A model generated the notes under the pieces. It did no database searches, had not been told where the DNA came from, and saw nothing but the letters and a program-made list of their open reading frames with translations. From Corythucha ciliata (taxonomy: Eukaryota; Arthropoda; Insecta; Hemiptera; Tingidae), in contig CM075939.1 in the NCBI GenBank assembly GCA_038030265.1, forward strand, positions 22,363,253 through 22,427,252: DNA of 64,000 bases, written 5' to 3'. This document shows positions 44,553-55,552 of the stretch, piece after piece; positions within the stretch are counted from its first letter, which is position 1, and the number at the start of each line of letters is the position of its first letter. The translations under genes and the position numbers were made by a program.

Positions 44553-45599
44553 TTAAATAGGAATCGGATAGACGATTCTATGGATTTCTCCGTTGATAAC
44601 AGTAGCAGTACGCCCTTGAAGGTTGCGAATCACTCGACGCCTCATCTTTCTTTGAGTTTCTTCGTCCCTCAGTTTTGATCGAAGAGCTTTAACTCGTTGT
44701 GCGAATCTCAGCCACTTTTCATTTGCCTCTTCAGGCGCTACAACTGGTTTCTCGTGGTGTTTTCTCAAACCAGGATGATTGACATCGTAGACGGAACTTC
44801 GTAAAAGTTCGGCCGATCGCTTGATGAATTTGTCAAGTTTCGATTTAGAAGAAGGTTCATGTGTGTGAATATTGTCGATTCGAATGTATTCGATGTCTCG
44901 TTTTCCCATGACTGATTCTGTGTATGAATAAACTTTATAAACAAAGGATAATTTGGGTAATTATTTGAGGAAATCATGCCTCGAATAAGATTTTGTTTCT
45001 TGATTGGTTTCGCTGGTTGCCCTTTAATCCACCCTAAATCGAATTTTGGTTCTCGCGAACATTCGTCTGGATACTGAGGATCAACCGATTTTTTCGGTCT
45101 CCCTTCCAATTCCTTTAATTCGTCATAATCAATTGAACCCTGACGAAACAATTCGAAACACGAGTTTTTCATTACTAATGACAAACAAAATGTACCTTTA
45201 ATCGGTTATTGATATCTCGAACAGAATCATCTTCTGCGAATTGCTTTCCACTCCCCCTGCTTCCAACTTTAACGTCCCAGGAAGCTCCTTTGCCTCTGTC
45301 CACGTAGTCTTCATTTTCAACGTCTTCGCCCTTTTAAAGAAAGACGAGCCTTCGTTAGAATAAACTGAATTACGTAATCAAAAGAAGTAAAAAATGTCTG
45401 ACTTTCTTCTTCACAAAAACGTTCGAATCGCGCTCAAAATAAACTCCTTTTTCAAAACCCTATAATTTTGAACTATTTTTTATTTATACGTTATAAAGGA
45501 GTGAAAGATTGAATTTCAAAACAGAGGGAAAACAAATTATACCTCGGGCGCCGAGTCGTCAAAAGCGTAAATATCATTCCTATGAAACTCCTGACTCGT
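44553..45599 (-). CDS. Unidentified four-exon gene, copy 1 (5' end missing)
   Basis: Minus-strand exons are A 45599-45543, B 45330-45196, C 45139-44980 and D 44917-44553 (stop). Introns are 212 nt (GT-AG), 56 nt (GT-AG) and 62 nt (GC-AG). Joined, they total 717 nt, an open frame of 238 codons plus stop with junction phases 0, 0 and 1. Exon A has QEFHRNDIYAFDDSAPE; B has an acidic start, then GKGASWDVKVGSRGSG; C is Lys/Pro-rich with RPKKSVDPQYPDE and FDLGWIKGQPAKP; D has FIKRSAELLRSSVYDV and the basic helix-like WLRFAQRVKALRSKL with RRRVIRNLQG. No signal peptide, membrane span or known domain is seen; I do not recognise the family. No start codon or upstream exon was found before the A tract at 45784. 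Confidence 0.65.
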
Positions 45600-45797
45600 C
45601 TTGACAGTTAGTGGTTTCAAATTAAAAATAAATAGAACAATTAGAGCCAACCTACCCGGTTGATTAAATTTAAATTATTTTCATGCAGAGGGGAAGAAAA
45701 GGATAAACTTTCAAAAATGTCTTACCTACATGGCATACTTTTGCCTGAATGATAGCTTACTATAATTGAGACCCGGAAAATTGAAAAAAAAAAAAAA

Positions 45798-48700
45798 TAG
45801 GCGAAATAAAATGCTCAAGCACACAATATTCTTCAAATATGCGAAAATGCGCAGCATAAACTCAAACCTTTGATTCTAGGACGAATGAATATAATAAATA
45901 AGGTATTCCAGCATAGTTGTAAGCGTTGTCAGTGACGTGCGCAAAATGTATAATTGTAATTTACACCTTAAAAACGAAATAACAGGTCTGTTCGCGAACC
46001 TGCTCTGGGGCGCACCAGGGTGCACTAGTGCGCACCAGAGCACCCTAAATGCTTTTCCTGAGAAATGAGTGCAGGCTTGGACAAGCTGGGCAGCTGGTGT
46101 AGCGAGTGTAGGGTGTTCGCGATGAATTCTGTGCTGCACCAGCCTGCCCCAAGTTACTCCAAGTTTTTTGATAAATGTAACAGTCCCGTTACCTTCTTTC
46201 CTTCTCATTCTTGTTCACCTCAATCAATCTCGGCGTTTAGGCCGGTAGTAGTAATTTGAATAAACTTCTTCAATTCGAGTTAATCAAAACTATATGTATG
46301 TTGTATGCCGTATGTTGTGTCGGGTGAGCCTCCGTCTTATCTGTTTACCAAGAAAAAGAGAAGGCAACAAGACTGTTATGAATTTGCACCAGCCTGCACT
46401 GAAAGAGAAAGCGTCTCCGTGAAAATTCTCCTGCCCACTCCTGCACCCAGCTGCCCCAGCTTGCCCTGCCCTGCCCTGCACTACACTGAACTTTTTTTTC
46501 GCGAACAGACATAACATAATTCGAAGAGCCACCAAAGAAATAAACTGGAATCACTAGGATGGAAACATAACCTCTTCTTTAGAAACCTTTCTCATTTCTT
46601 GACGGGATTCCCCCTTAGATACCGCCAGACACTTCATGAATCCCACTCGCAAGGCGTGGGATTATCCAGCGACTTTGTACTACCATTGGTTCCCACCGGG
46701 TGTGATTCTCTAGCGGCGTGGATGGATCCCTCTACATAATCCCGACCGTTCGTACTAAGGCTCGTGGGCCGTTTTTTGTGGCGGTGGAACTCAGGCTAGC
46801 TGGCCACAACAGCACTCAAATCCTAACGAATGCCTTCCGAATTGGAATTTTCCTATAACTGAATGTCCACAAAATGGACTATTTCGTGTCTTAATTTCAG
46901 CGAAATTGGAAGGTTCGGGTCTTAGGCCTATGTTCCAAGTTGTTCCTCAAATTTTCCTCAACCTCAACGCTCTCCCACAAACTGGAAAAATTACAAAATA
47001 ACGTGTGATTCTACAGTTTCATGCGAGGAAGCTTGGAGTCGAGGAAACTTCGAGAAACGACTTAGCATACGGGCCTCGATTTCAGAAAAACTGCAAGTTT
47101 TTTTTTTTTTTTAATAGTGGAGGACCATAAGCTTGATTTAATCTGTGACCCCCCCCCACCCTGTCACGTCCAACACGTTCATTGTTGTGACGAGCACAAG
47201 TGCTCAGGGGAACGCGAGAAGCGGCCTACCAGAGGTAGGCCACTGGCCTACACCAACTTTGTTTCCGTCGGCGTGCGTTTTCCTTTTGCATAAACTTCTG
47301 TAACGTATAGGCATTTTCCACCCATCTTCTTAATTAACAATCATATATTGTTCATATTTAGAGAGGATTGGTGGAAATAACCAACAAAATGAACTGTTCG
47401 GAACCAGATTTTTTAACAAATGGAAAACGCTATTAGATTAGTATGGTATAACTACAATATTTAGGTATTGACCATGCACTTGCTAAGGTTGTCATTTGAA
47501 TGAGGTCCAACCACCCAACTTATCAGGTTTTTCGTTTTGTTTTCAACCTTTTCCCTCTCCAGGGGAGGCCTCTACTATGTCATCATGTGCCGATGTGTTT
47601 TTCTTGGCCGGTTATGTTGAAATAAAGAAGCTTCAGTACAAAAAAAAAAACAACGAAATGATTTACGCGCCTATAAATAAAACATTACTTCCCATAAAAG
47701 CACCATATCACAATGGACAAAATGAATGTCCGCAGGAAATACGGCAACTGAACTACACCCTCCCCTCCATCCACCATCACCAATCACTCTTTTCGATTTA
47801 ACCCAACCAATCGTTTATTTATTTTATTTCAACTTGGCTTCCATGCTTATATGCACAGACACAACGACAGCACTAAGCACCCAGCAGCTGGCTGAGTAGT
47901 TTTCCCGCATTGAATTGGCCAAAACTTTTTTTTTTTTTTTTCGATAGTACCCTAGCAACCGATTTTATTTTCACTTCAAAAATGATGGGCTCTAGAGAGT
48001 GGTTTTATGTAGCTCGATGACTCTCGTTTCGCTGTTACAAGTGGACAAGGGCGGTAGGCAGTTTATTGTAAAGAAGTCCATAGTCCTTCTGAACAGTGAA
48101 AAAAAGAAACCGCCCATATAAGAATGAAGTACCACTCGGGGACTGTTGCCGTATTGACTGTGGAGAAGGTGCGACGGAGATAAGAAAAAAAAAACGAGAA
48201 GCGTAAAAAAAAAACGGTAGTTTTTCTTCAAACACTAACTTCATTCGCCTCTTTTCCATTTCCCCAAAGTTGGGAAATTGTTTTACAACTGACTCTCTTG
48301 AGATATTCGCAATGGGTCTCAGAGAGCATATCCCCCCAAAAAATAAGAGGGGGGAATCTACATTTCAATCATCTCCTACATAATTTAGTCATTCTGTAAC
48401 AAACCGCACTTTTATTTCGTTTGCAATTTTCCCTTATTAAGCTCTTCCGGTTAATTAACGTAATTACGCGCTTTGGGGGTTCCTTATACTTATCATATTT
48501 GCTCGAAAAAGTAATTGTCACGCCCTTATGAAAAACTAACGAACTAAATTGCACTCTAATTCTTCATTCCACCGGGCAGATTATATTCAAATCGCGCCCC
48601 CTCACCTGAGGAGTTGGTATAGAGGCCTCTCGCAATTCAATTAAATGATTTCCCTGTTGAGATAAGGGATTCGAATGTTGCATGTTGATTTCTTTCCTTA

Positions 48701-50490
48701 CCGATACACAAATGACTGGTTTTCGAGGACCACTGTTATTCAAAATGCCAGCCTTAAATAATATCTTTTATTTTTTATATTTTTGTTTATTTCCCGACGT
48801 GTCATAAAGAATTTTGAGCCATTAGTTTACAAATTAGATTAAAATTGTCTAGCGTTACACTGATGACGTCATTTCAAACCCCCTGGCGTGTTGAGGAACC
48901 CTAGATAAGCCTTGTTTATATGGATTGAAGCCCGAAACCCCTTAATTAACTACTTGTGTTTGTAATTCGAGAATTCTTATAATTTGATAATAACCCTGCG
49001 TACATTTTCGTTGGTCAGCATATCAAAATGATTTTGATTAGGATCGACATGAGAAGAATGTAATTTTGAATTCAATTGGCGTGCAAAACAAAATGGATTC
49101 GTTATAGCACCCCCTTCACTCTGCTATTTCTTTCAAAAGATATTAATCTCTGAATTATTTATTCTTGGAGGACTCATAATATGAGCGCAAGTGTGTTTTA
49201 AATTAAAAGAGATTTGTTTTCTGTGCATTTTTCATAATTAAGTCCATCAATTAAATAGGAATCGGATAGACGATTCTATGGATTTCTCCGTTGATAACAG
49301 TAGCAGTACGCCCTTGAAGGTTGCGAATCACTCGACGCCTCATCTTTCTTTGAGTTTCTTCGTCCCTCAGTTTTGATCGAAGAGCTTTAACTCGTTGTGC
49401 GAATCTCAGCCACTTTTCATTTGCCTCTTCAGGCGCTACAACTGGTTTCTCGTGGTGTTTTCTCAAACCAGGATGATTGACATCGTAGACGGAACTTCGT
49501 AAAATTTCGGCCGATCGCTTGATGAATTTGTCAAGTTTCGATTTAGAAGAAGGTTCATGTGTGTGAATATTGTCGATTCGAATGTATTCGATGTCTCGTT
49601 TTCCCATGACTGATTCTGTGTATGAATGAACTTTATAAACAAAGGATAATTTGGGTAATTATTTGAGGAAATCATGCCTCGAATAAGATTTTGTTTCTTG
49701 ATTGGTTTCGCTGGTTGCCCTTTAATCCACCCTAAATCGAATTTTGGTTCTCGCGAACATTCGTCTGGATACTGAGGATCAACCGATTTTTTCGGTCTCC
49801 CTTCCAATTCCTTTAATTCGTCATAATCAATTGAACCCTGACGAAACAATTCGAAACACGAGTTTTTCATTACTAATGACAAACAAAATGTACCTTTAAT
49901 CGGTTATTGATATCTCGAACAGAATCATCTTCTGCGAATTGCTTTCCACTCCCCCTGCTTCCAACTTTAACGTCCCAGGAAGCTCCTTTGCCTCTGTCCA
50001 CGTAGTCTTCATTTTCAACGTCTTCGCCCTTTTAAAGAAAGACGAGCCTTCGTTAGAATAAACTGAATTACGTAATCAAAAGAAGTAAAAAATGTCTGAC
50101 TTTCTTCTTCACAAAAACGTTCGAATCGCGCTCAAAATAAACTCCTTTTTCAAAACCCTATAATTTTGAACTATTTTTTATTTATACGTTATAAAGGAGT
50201 GAAAGATTGAATTTCAAAACAGAGGGAAAACAAATTATACCTCGGGCGCCGAGTCGTCAAAAGCGTAAATATCATTCCTATGAAACTCCTGACTCGTCTT
50301 GACAGTTAGTGGTTTCAAATTAAAAATAAATAGAACAATTAGAGCCAACCTACCCGGTTGATTAAATTTAAATTATTTTCATGCAGAGGGGAAGAAAAGG
50401 ATAAACTTTCAAAAATGTCTTACCTACATGGCATACTTTTGCCTGAATGATAGCTTACTATAATTGAGACCCGGAAAATTGAAAAAAAAA
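45798..50490. repeat. Tandem segmental duplication, unit 2 (4.69 kb)
   Basis: Head-to-tail copy of unit 1. Differences are sparse substitutions, microsatellite-like length changes in A/T runs and one 19-bp insertion at about 46017-46036 in the GCGCACCAG region. All four exons are intact in both. Downstream of the unit an A-rich TAAAAATAAAAATAAA stretch leads into new sequence. Confidence 0.95.
49251..50297 (-). CDS. Unidentified four-exon gene, copy 2 (5' end missing)
   Basis: The same exons lie 4698 bp further right: A 50297-50241, B 50028-49894, C 49837-49678 and D 49615-49251. All splice sites, including the unusual GC donor, are kept. The only residue difference I found is Leu to Ile in exon D (SAELL to SAEIL). 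The intron between C and D carries at least one further substitution. As in copy 1, no first exon is found before the A-rich boundary near 50482, so either the 5' exons lie far away or both copies are truncated. The near absence of changes in exons suggests either recent duplication or constraint. Confidence 0.65.
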
Positions 50491-50499
50491 TAAAAATAA

Positions 50500-50790
50500 A
50501 AATAAACAGATGTCTCGGAAAAAGTGATTGAATTTTGAGGTTGTATGGTCACTGATTTCTGGGGTTCTTCTCATTCATCCAGCGGAAAAACCGTGCGCTG
50601 TCTAGAGTGGTGCTGCGCAAGAAGTGACCCCAATGCTGTTTTCGCACTTGAGATTCCGGTATCCGATTCCCGTCGTATCGAGGAGACTAAAAATACACTA
50701 CAGTTAAGGCACTCCTTCACACTTATTTTAGATTCCGGTATCGGATACTAAAAGTAAGAGCAATGGTTGTTCTTCAAGATACACCATTGC
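50500..50790. other. No recognisable feature
   Basis: New sequence after the tandem duplication, with GATTCCGGTATC occurring twice (about 50650 and 50730). No gene. Confidence 0.4.
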
Positions 50791-50799
50791 TTGAAAAAT

Positions 50800-51085
50800 G
50801 TGCAAGTTCCCCATTAGCACTTTTTCTTAATTCTAGCTGCGAATTAGTGATGTTTTCGCTTTTAGCTAAGAATTGGCGATTTTTCCGTTTGAGCAACGAA
50901 CTTACCTTCAGAAGCCAAAAATTCTCATTTCCATACTTCCAACATCTAACGAGTAGCGCCTCTTTATCTTCATCCACACTTATCCGTGGAAGCTTCAAAA
51001 AGTTTAGCCACGAATAAGTAGCTAATTTTTCTTAACTTTAGCAGTCATTCAGCGCTTGTTCTCACTTCTTTCCGTGAATCAGTAG
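50800..51085. repeat. Degenerate ~30-bp repeat, family A
   Basis: TTCTAGCTGCGAATTAGTG, TTAGCTAAGAATTGGCG, TTAGCCACGAATAAGTAG and TTTAGCAGTCATTCAGCGC follow at irregular spacing in the TTAGC-GCGAATTAG orientation. Confidence 0.7.
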
Positions 51086-51274
51086 CGTACCGAGGTGTGG
51101 GTGACACGACGGGGTGGAAAGAAAGGAAAAGCTTAAGGATGGAAAAATGAGGATTTCTAGGTTTTATGTTCAATGGAAGAGGTTACATTGAAAACAAGTT
51201 TTGGTATGCGGTTGTGCGGTGATCTTGGCTCCTTTCGACGATTTTCAGTTTATCCGAGTCCGAGCCAGGTCGGT

Positions 51275-51858
51275 ATTAGTGATGTGGTCTTGGACTTGGA
51301 TAGGAAAGGGCGGTCTTGGTCTTGCAGTGAAATCCTGGTCTTGGTCTTGCAGACATGGTCTTGCGGTCTTGCAAAAATGTACGCGTAATGTGTGCATCGC
51401 GATTAAAATCGAGTGTTATAGTTATGTAAATGCAAATAATATCATGAATTAGATTAGAGGATAATTAACTTTCGGATTTAATGATTTATTGAGAGGTTTA
51501 AGTTTTAGTTATGTGGAGGGGGTCCTACTGGAGCCCGTGTGTTTTAAAATGAGAAAAATGCATGTCGATATTCACGTTAAAAGTAGGCATATTGGCTTTG
51601 TACTTTTCTCGTATAAAATGAAAAATCTCGATAAATGACTTGGTTGGTAGTGGGGAGGGGGTGTAATGCTGATGCTGTTCGCAAACTTTTCTACGAAAAA
51701 AGGTAATGCCGGAAAGCCATATTGGTGATAAAATGCCAGAATAACGAAATTATTTCATGATTCAGGGTCAAAGGATCGATTTGTCTTGGGTCTCAATCGG
51801 GGGGGTCAGATGTTGGTGGTCTTGCGAGACCGGTCTGGTCTTGCTCATCACTAGTCGG
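51275..51858. mobile_element. Inverted-repeat element with TAGTGATG ends and GGTCTTG repeats
   Basis: The left end reads TTAGTGATGTGGTCTTGGAC and the right end GGTCTTGCTCATCACTAG, an imperfect inversion. Near both ends GGTCTTG is iterated (51288-51375 and 51785-51845). The middle is AT-rich without a gene. Size and structure fit a MITE; ends are diverged. Confidence 0.55.
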
Positions 51859-51922
51859 AATAGAAAGATGCAGGTGATCAGCAAAGAGTGTAGCTCAACA
51901 TTCGGTTCAACCCACTAAAGCG

Positions 51923-52170
51923 CTATTTTATTTTTTTATACTTGTTTATTTTACGTGTCATAAAGAATTTTGAGCCATTAGTTTACAAATTGGATTAAAA
52001 TTGTCCAGTTGTCCAGCATTACACTGATGACGTCATTTCAAACCCCCTGGCGTGTTGAGGAACCCTAGATAAGCCTTGTTCATATGTATTGAAGCCCGAA
52101 TCCCCTTAATTAACTACTTGTGTTTGTAATTCGAGAACTCTTATAATTTGATAATAATAACCCTGCGCTG
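51923..52170. repeat. Third copy of a unit segment
   Basis: GTGTCATAAAGAATTTTGAG to AATAACCCTGCG matches 44102-44302 (unit 1) and 48800-49000 (unit 2), with about 5% differences and small insertions such as an extra GTCCAGTT. Only this ~210-bp piece is shared, which suggests it is a mobile or repeated segment that existed before the 4.68-kb duplication. Confidence 0.85.
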
Positions 52171-52194
52171 TAATAACAAAGCGCTATTCCGAAG

Positions 52195-53035
52195 GCTCAA
52201 GTCGAGAGAAATGCGCTTTCTGGGGGTAACTTCGCGGCTAAAATAAGGGAAATACGCTGATCCCCCGTTTTTTTTTAGGTCCTTTTAGGAGGATGAAGAT
52301 GAAAAGGCGCATTACTACGCTGTTCTTGGTGAACGTACGCAGCAAAAAGGTTGGAAAACGCGCTAACATTCGTGAAATAGCGCTCATTCGCGGTATCACG
52401 ATGAAACTTCCACACCAAAATTGGGAAAAAAACGCTGATTCGTGGTGATATTAACATGTCCCCTCCTAAATGGCTAAAATGAATTTTAAAAACGCTAATT
52501 TACTGTTCGTCGGTAAAATCGAAAAGTCCCCCGGTTTTTGCTTAAAACAAACAAACAAACAAACAAAAAACAAACAAAAACAACAGAAAAACACTTATTC
52601 GGGGCTAAAATTGAAAAAAAAATGCCAAATTCACTACTGAAATTGCAAAAAACCGACCAATCGCGGACTCTGAAGAGATAAGCCCTTAATTTGCAGCTAT
52701 AATTGGGACAAACGCTAATCTGTGTCAAAAATTGACCGATATAAAGCCGCTAATGGAATAACTGCTAAAATTGAGAAAAATCGCTAATTCGCTATTTAAA
52801 TTGACAAAAAGAGGTAATTAGTGGATAAAATGGGGACAATCCTAATTAACGTAACGTACAAAACAGACAATAAATTGGTAATTAATTCGCGGCTAAAATT
52901 GAGAAAAATGGCTAATTATGGCTGAAATTGGGGAAAACAGTAATTCGCTGATAAACTCTATAGAAAAAAACGGTAATTCGCGGATACAATATAAAAAAAT
53001 CAGCTAATTCACGGCTAAAATTGAGAAAAACGTTA
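52195..53035. repeat. Degenerate ~30-bp repeat, family A (best block, left part)
   Basis: The orientation is opposite to the 31-kb block. The unit is about CGCTAATTCGCGGCTAAAAT then TGAGAAAAA, 29 bp. Between 52780 and 53010 the TAATT core recurs at intervals of about 28-33 bp. Nearly every unit has point changes and small indels, so no two are identical. Continues at 54572 after the 1.53-kb insertion. Confidence 0.85.
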
Positions 53036-54568
53036 TAGTCCAGTCAAACGGTAGTTCCACGTAGACAAAAATCTCGTCTTCGATTTTTTTACTTTATTCT
53101 ATGTTTTTTGGGGTGAGGAACACGAATATGAAGAGATCCAACAAAATTTCCTTGTGCGTTTTGAGAAAATCGCGAAAAACTGCTCATTTTTGGCACTTTC
53201 CAGTTTTTTGCTTATAACTCCTTAATGACGCATTCTACGGAAAATATTACCCTCTCATTTTTTGAAAAGCATTGAATTCTGCGTCGAATCTTTCTTTCAT
53301 TTGTCACAATTGACCCAGCCGTTTCACCGGTATTGATTTTTTTGAAATGGTAATTTTTAGCCACTTATGTTAAAATGAATAAAAATTACTAAGGCAGCAG
53401 CAACTTAAAAACGGCTATTCCAATCGGAAAATGTAATGAAATCAAAGTGGTTCAGAATTGAATTTTACATAAGTGAAAAGCATTGAAACCTACTAGAAAA
53501 ATCAGTGGTATCAGTTATGCGTCAAAAAACGCGAAAAAAAGCGGCCCAAAAACCACGTTTTTCTGCGCATTTTTGCCAGTAGCTGGGGAACTATTAGTCC
53601 AATTTTTTTCTATGAAAAACGATCTGAAAGCTGATAGAATTTTCTATCAGACCTATTATATGAAATTTCATTTGAAGATAAACAAAAGACAGGGCCGTAA
53701 CGTCAAACAATTTGAAATTTGCTGCAAAAAAAAACCTTTTTTGTCACATTTCGGCCTATAACTCAAAAACTATCCATCCGATTAAACTTTAAAGAAACTC
53801 ATCTGAAAGCTCGCTAAATTTCCTATAATGAGTCATGTATGGCGTTTTTATAAAGACCCGATAAGTGGCAATAAAACGCAGTGGGAAATTCGCAAAATGA
53901 GTAATTTTCCACTAACTCCTTTCTTCAGCCGAACGTTTTTGCCAATAACTATCGAACGAAGCTTCCCATGAAAATTGCACTATTTTTCAGTGAAAGCTAA
54001 TAAAATTTACGGTCAGGAACCATATTTGCCAAATTTTTTAAGGCCCGTAAAATATTCTGTACAGGGCGATGAAAATAGGTTTTGTTTAAAAAAAAGTGGT
54101 TATGCCCACCAACTTTGTCCACAAATGTTAAAACTCAACATATCACCAGTACTATAGGTAGCGTCAGAGATTACATCACTCAACTGAGAGTTGAACTACT
54201 TTTATTTTTTCACACAATTTTGCCAGAAGCGACTAAAAATGACCATTTCAAAAAAATCAATACCGGCGAAACGGCTGGGTCAATTGTGACAAATGAAAAA
54301 AGATTCGACGCAGAACTTGATGCTATTAAAAAAAGAACAGGGTACAATTTTCCGTAGGATGCGTCATTGAGCTGTTGCAAGCGAAAAACTAAAAAAAGTG
54401 CCAAAAATTATCAGTTTTTCGCGATTTTCTCAAAACGCACAAGGAAATTTTGTTGGATCTCTTCAGATTCGTGTTCCTCACCCCAAAAAACGTAGAATAA
54501 AGTGGACAAATCAAAGACGAGATTTTTGTCCACGTATGGTATGTTTTTAATACGATTTGACTGGACTA
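53036..54568. mobile_element. 1.53-kb inverted-repeat element with TTA target duplication
   Basis: The ends TAGTCCAGTCAAA and TTTGACTGGACTA are perfect for 13 bp and continue as arms of about 340 bp (53036-53376 and 54229-54568), apart from about 15 extra bases in the right arm. TTA flanks it at 53033-53035 and 54569-54571. The empty site, with one TTA, rebuilds an ordinary family A unit (GAAAAACGTTAATTCACGGC), which proves the duplication. A 3-bp TTA/TAA duplication suits PIF/Harbinger-like elements. The middle has no transposase that I recognise. Confidence 0.9.
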
Positions 54569-54571
54569 TTA

Positions 54572-55250
54572 ATTCACGGCTAAAATTTAGGAAAACACAA
54601 TGCCGTGGCTGCCGAAGGCAAAAAAGAAAAAGCTCTACTCTGTAGCTAAAAGTGAAAAAAGATTGATAATGCGGGGCAAAAATAGTTCAGACACCGCTAA
54701 CTTGCGGCCACTATTGAGAAAAATCACTTGTGACTAAGATATTAAATTTACAGCTCAAAGGGAGAATTAGTTGTAATTCGCTGCTGAAAAGATGAAACCG
54801 ATACTTTGCCGCAAAATTAAGAAAAAATGGTAATTCGCGGCTAAAATTGAAGAAAGAAAGACAGAAAAAAAAATCGTTAGGTCCACGGACGAGGAGATTA
54901 GCGTGAATACGTTTTTTAGCTGGCAAATGGCAGTTGAGTTTGAGCTTTGAGACTCCATTACCCTCGACCCGGCACCACCCACACCAGTGGCGCACGCGCC
55001 ACTTCTGCCAAATTGGTCCCTATACTCTCGTAAAACGTATTCACGTTAAAAAGCAACAATTTTTGTGCTGTAATAATATACCAATCCATGGCATCTGAAG
55101 GCAATTTCAGTGCTAAAAGTTGGCAGGTTTGAACAGGAGTCGAAATTGAATAAAAATGCTACTTCGCCGCCAAAAATAAAGTCTAGAAGAAGCTGTAATT
55201 CGCGGCTAAAATGGGGAAAAATCCAGTTTTCGGATGTAATATACACGAAT
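54572..55250. repeat. Degenerate ~30-bp repeat, family A (right part)
   Basis: Continuation of the field broken by the 53036-54568 element: ATTCACGGCTAAAATTTAGG, GTAATTCGCTGCTGAAAAG, GTAATTCGCGGCTAAAATTG, TAATTCGCGGCTAAAATGGGG. A segment with GTGAATACGTTTT and AACGTATTCACG (about 54903 and 55036, inverted) interrupts it. Confidence 0.8.
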
Positions 55251-55552
55251 CAGTGACATCTGTACGCAATTTACTATCTGCTGTGTATTAGTTATCTGTG
55301 CGCACTGGCTTCTTTTGATCTCCAGCAATCACAACGCTCCTTTTAAACCAATTTATTTCTAATTTAATAGTTTTGAAATACCTATTCATTAAGCAAATGC
55401 TTCTTTGGTCTTTTTTTTCTCGTCCACCTCCCCCCCCCCCTTATTTTGGTAGACGCGCCCCTTAGGACAAGGCGCTCGCCCGGCTTGCTCCCAAAAGCCG
55501 GCACTCTGGTTGGAGGCCTCAGGGGGATGAGAAAAGCTGCCCATATACCATA

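Larger units (their letters stand above)
41119..45797. repeat. Tandem segmental duplication, unit 1 (4.68 kb)
   Basis: The sequence from TAGGCGAAATAAAATG (41119) to GACCCGGAAAATTG with an A run (45784-45797) is repeated next door at 45798-50490 in the same orientation. Offsets are 4679 at the start and 4698 near the end, because of small indels (for example 19 extra bases near 46017 in unit 2). Identity appears to be about 98-99%. A tracts bound the unit at 41094-41118, 45784-45797 and 50482-50505. The unit has a family B patch, a TIR segment and four exons on the minus strand. Confidence 0.95.

Noticed and set aside
44765..45184. 139-codon single-exon reading of the duplicated gene's exon C
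   Set aside because: It reads through the intron on both sides; the four-exon model gives a longer consistent frame through exon D.
45700..45775. Additional upstream exon ending in ATGTAG-GTAAGA
   Set aside because: The donor looks good, but the phase needed to join exon A gives a stop codon at the junction.
51173..51452. Plus-strand open frames of 71-83 codons
   Set aside because: They overlap the GGTCTTG-rich MITE end and have no family resemblance.
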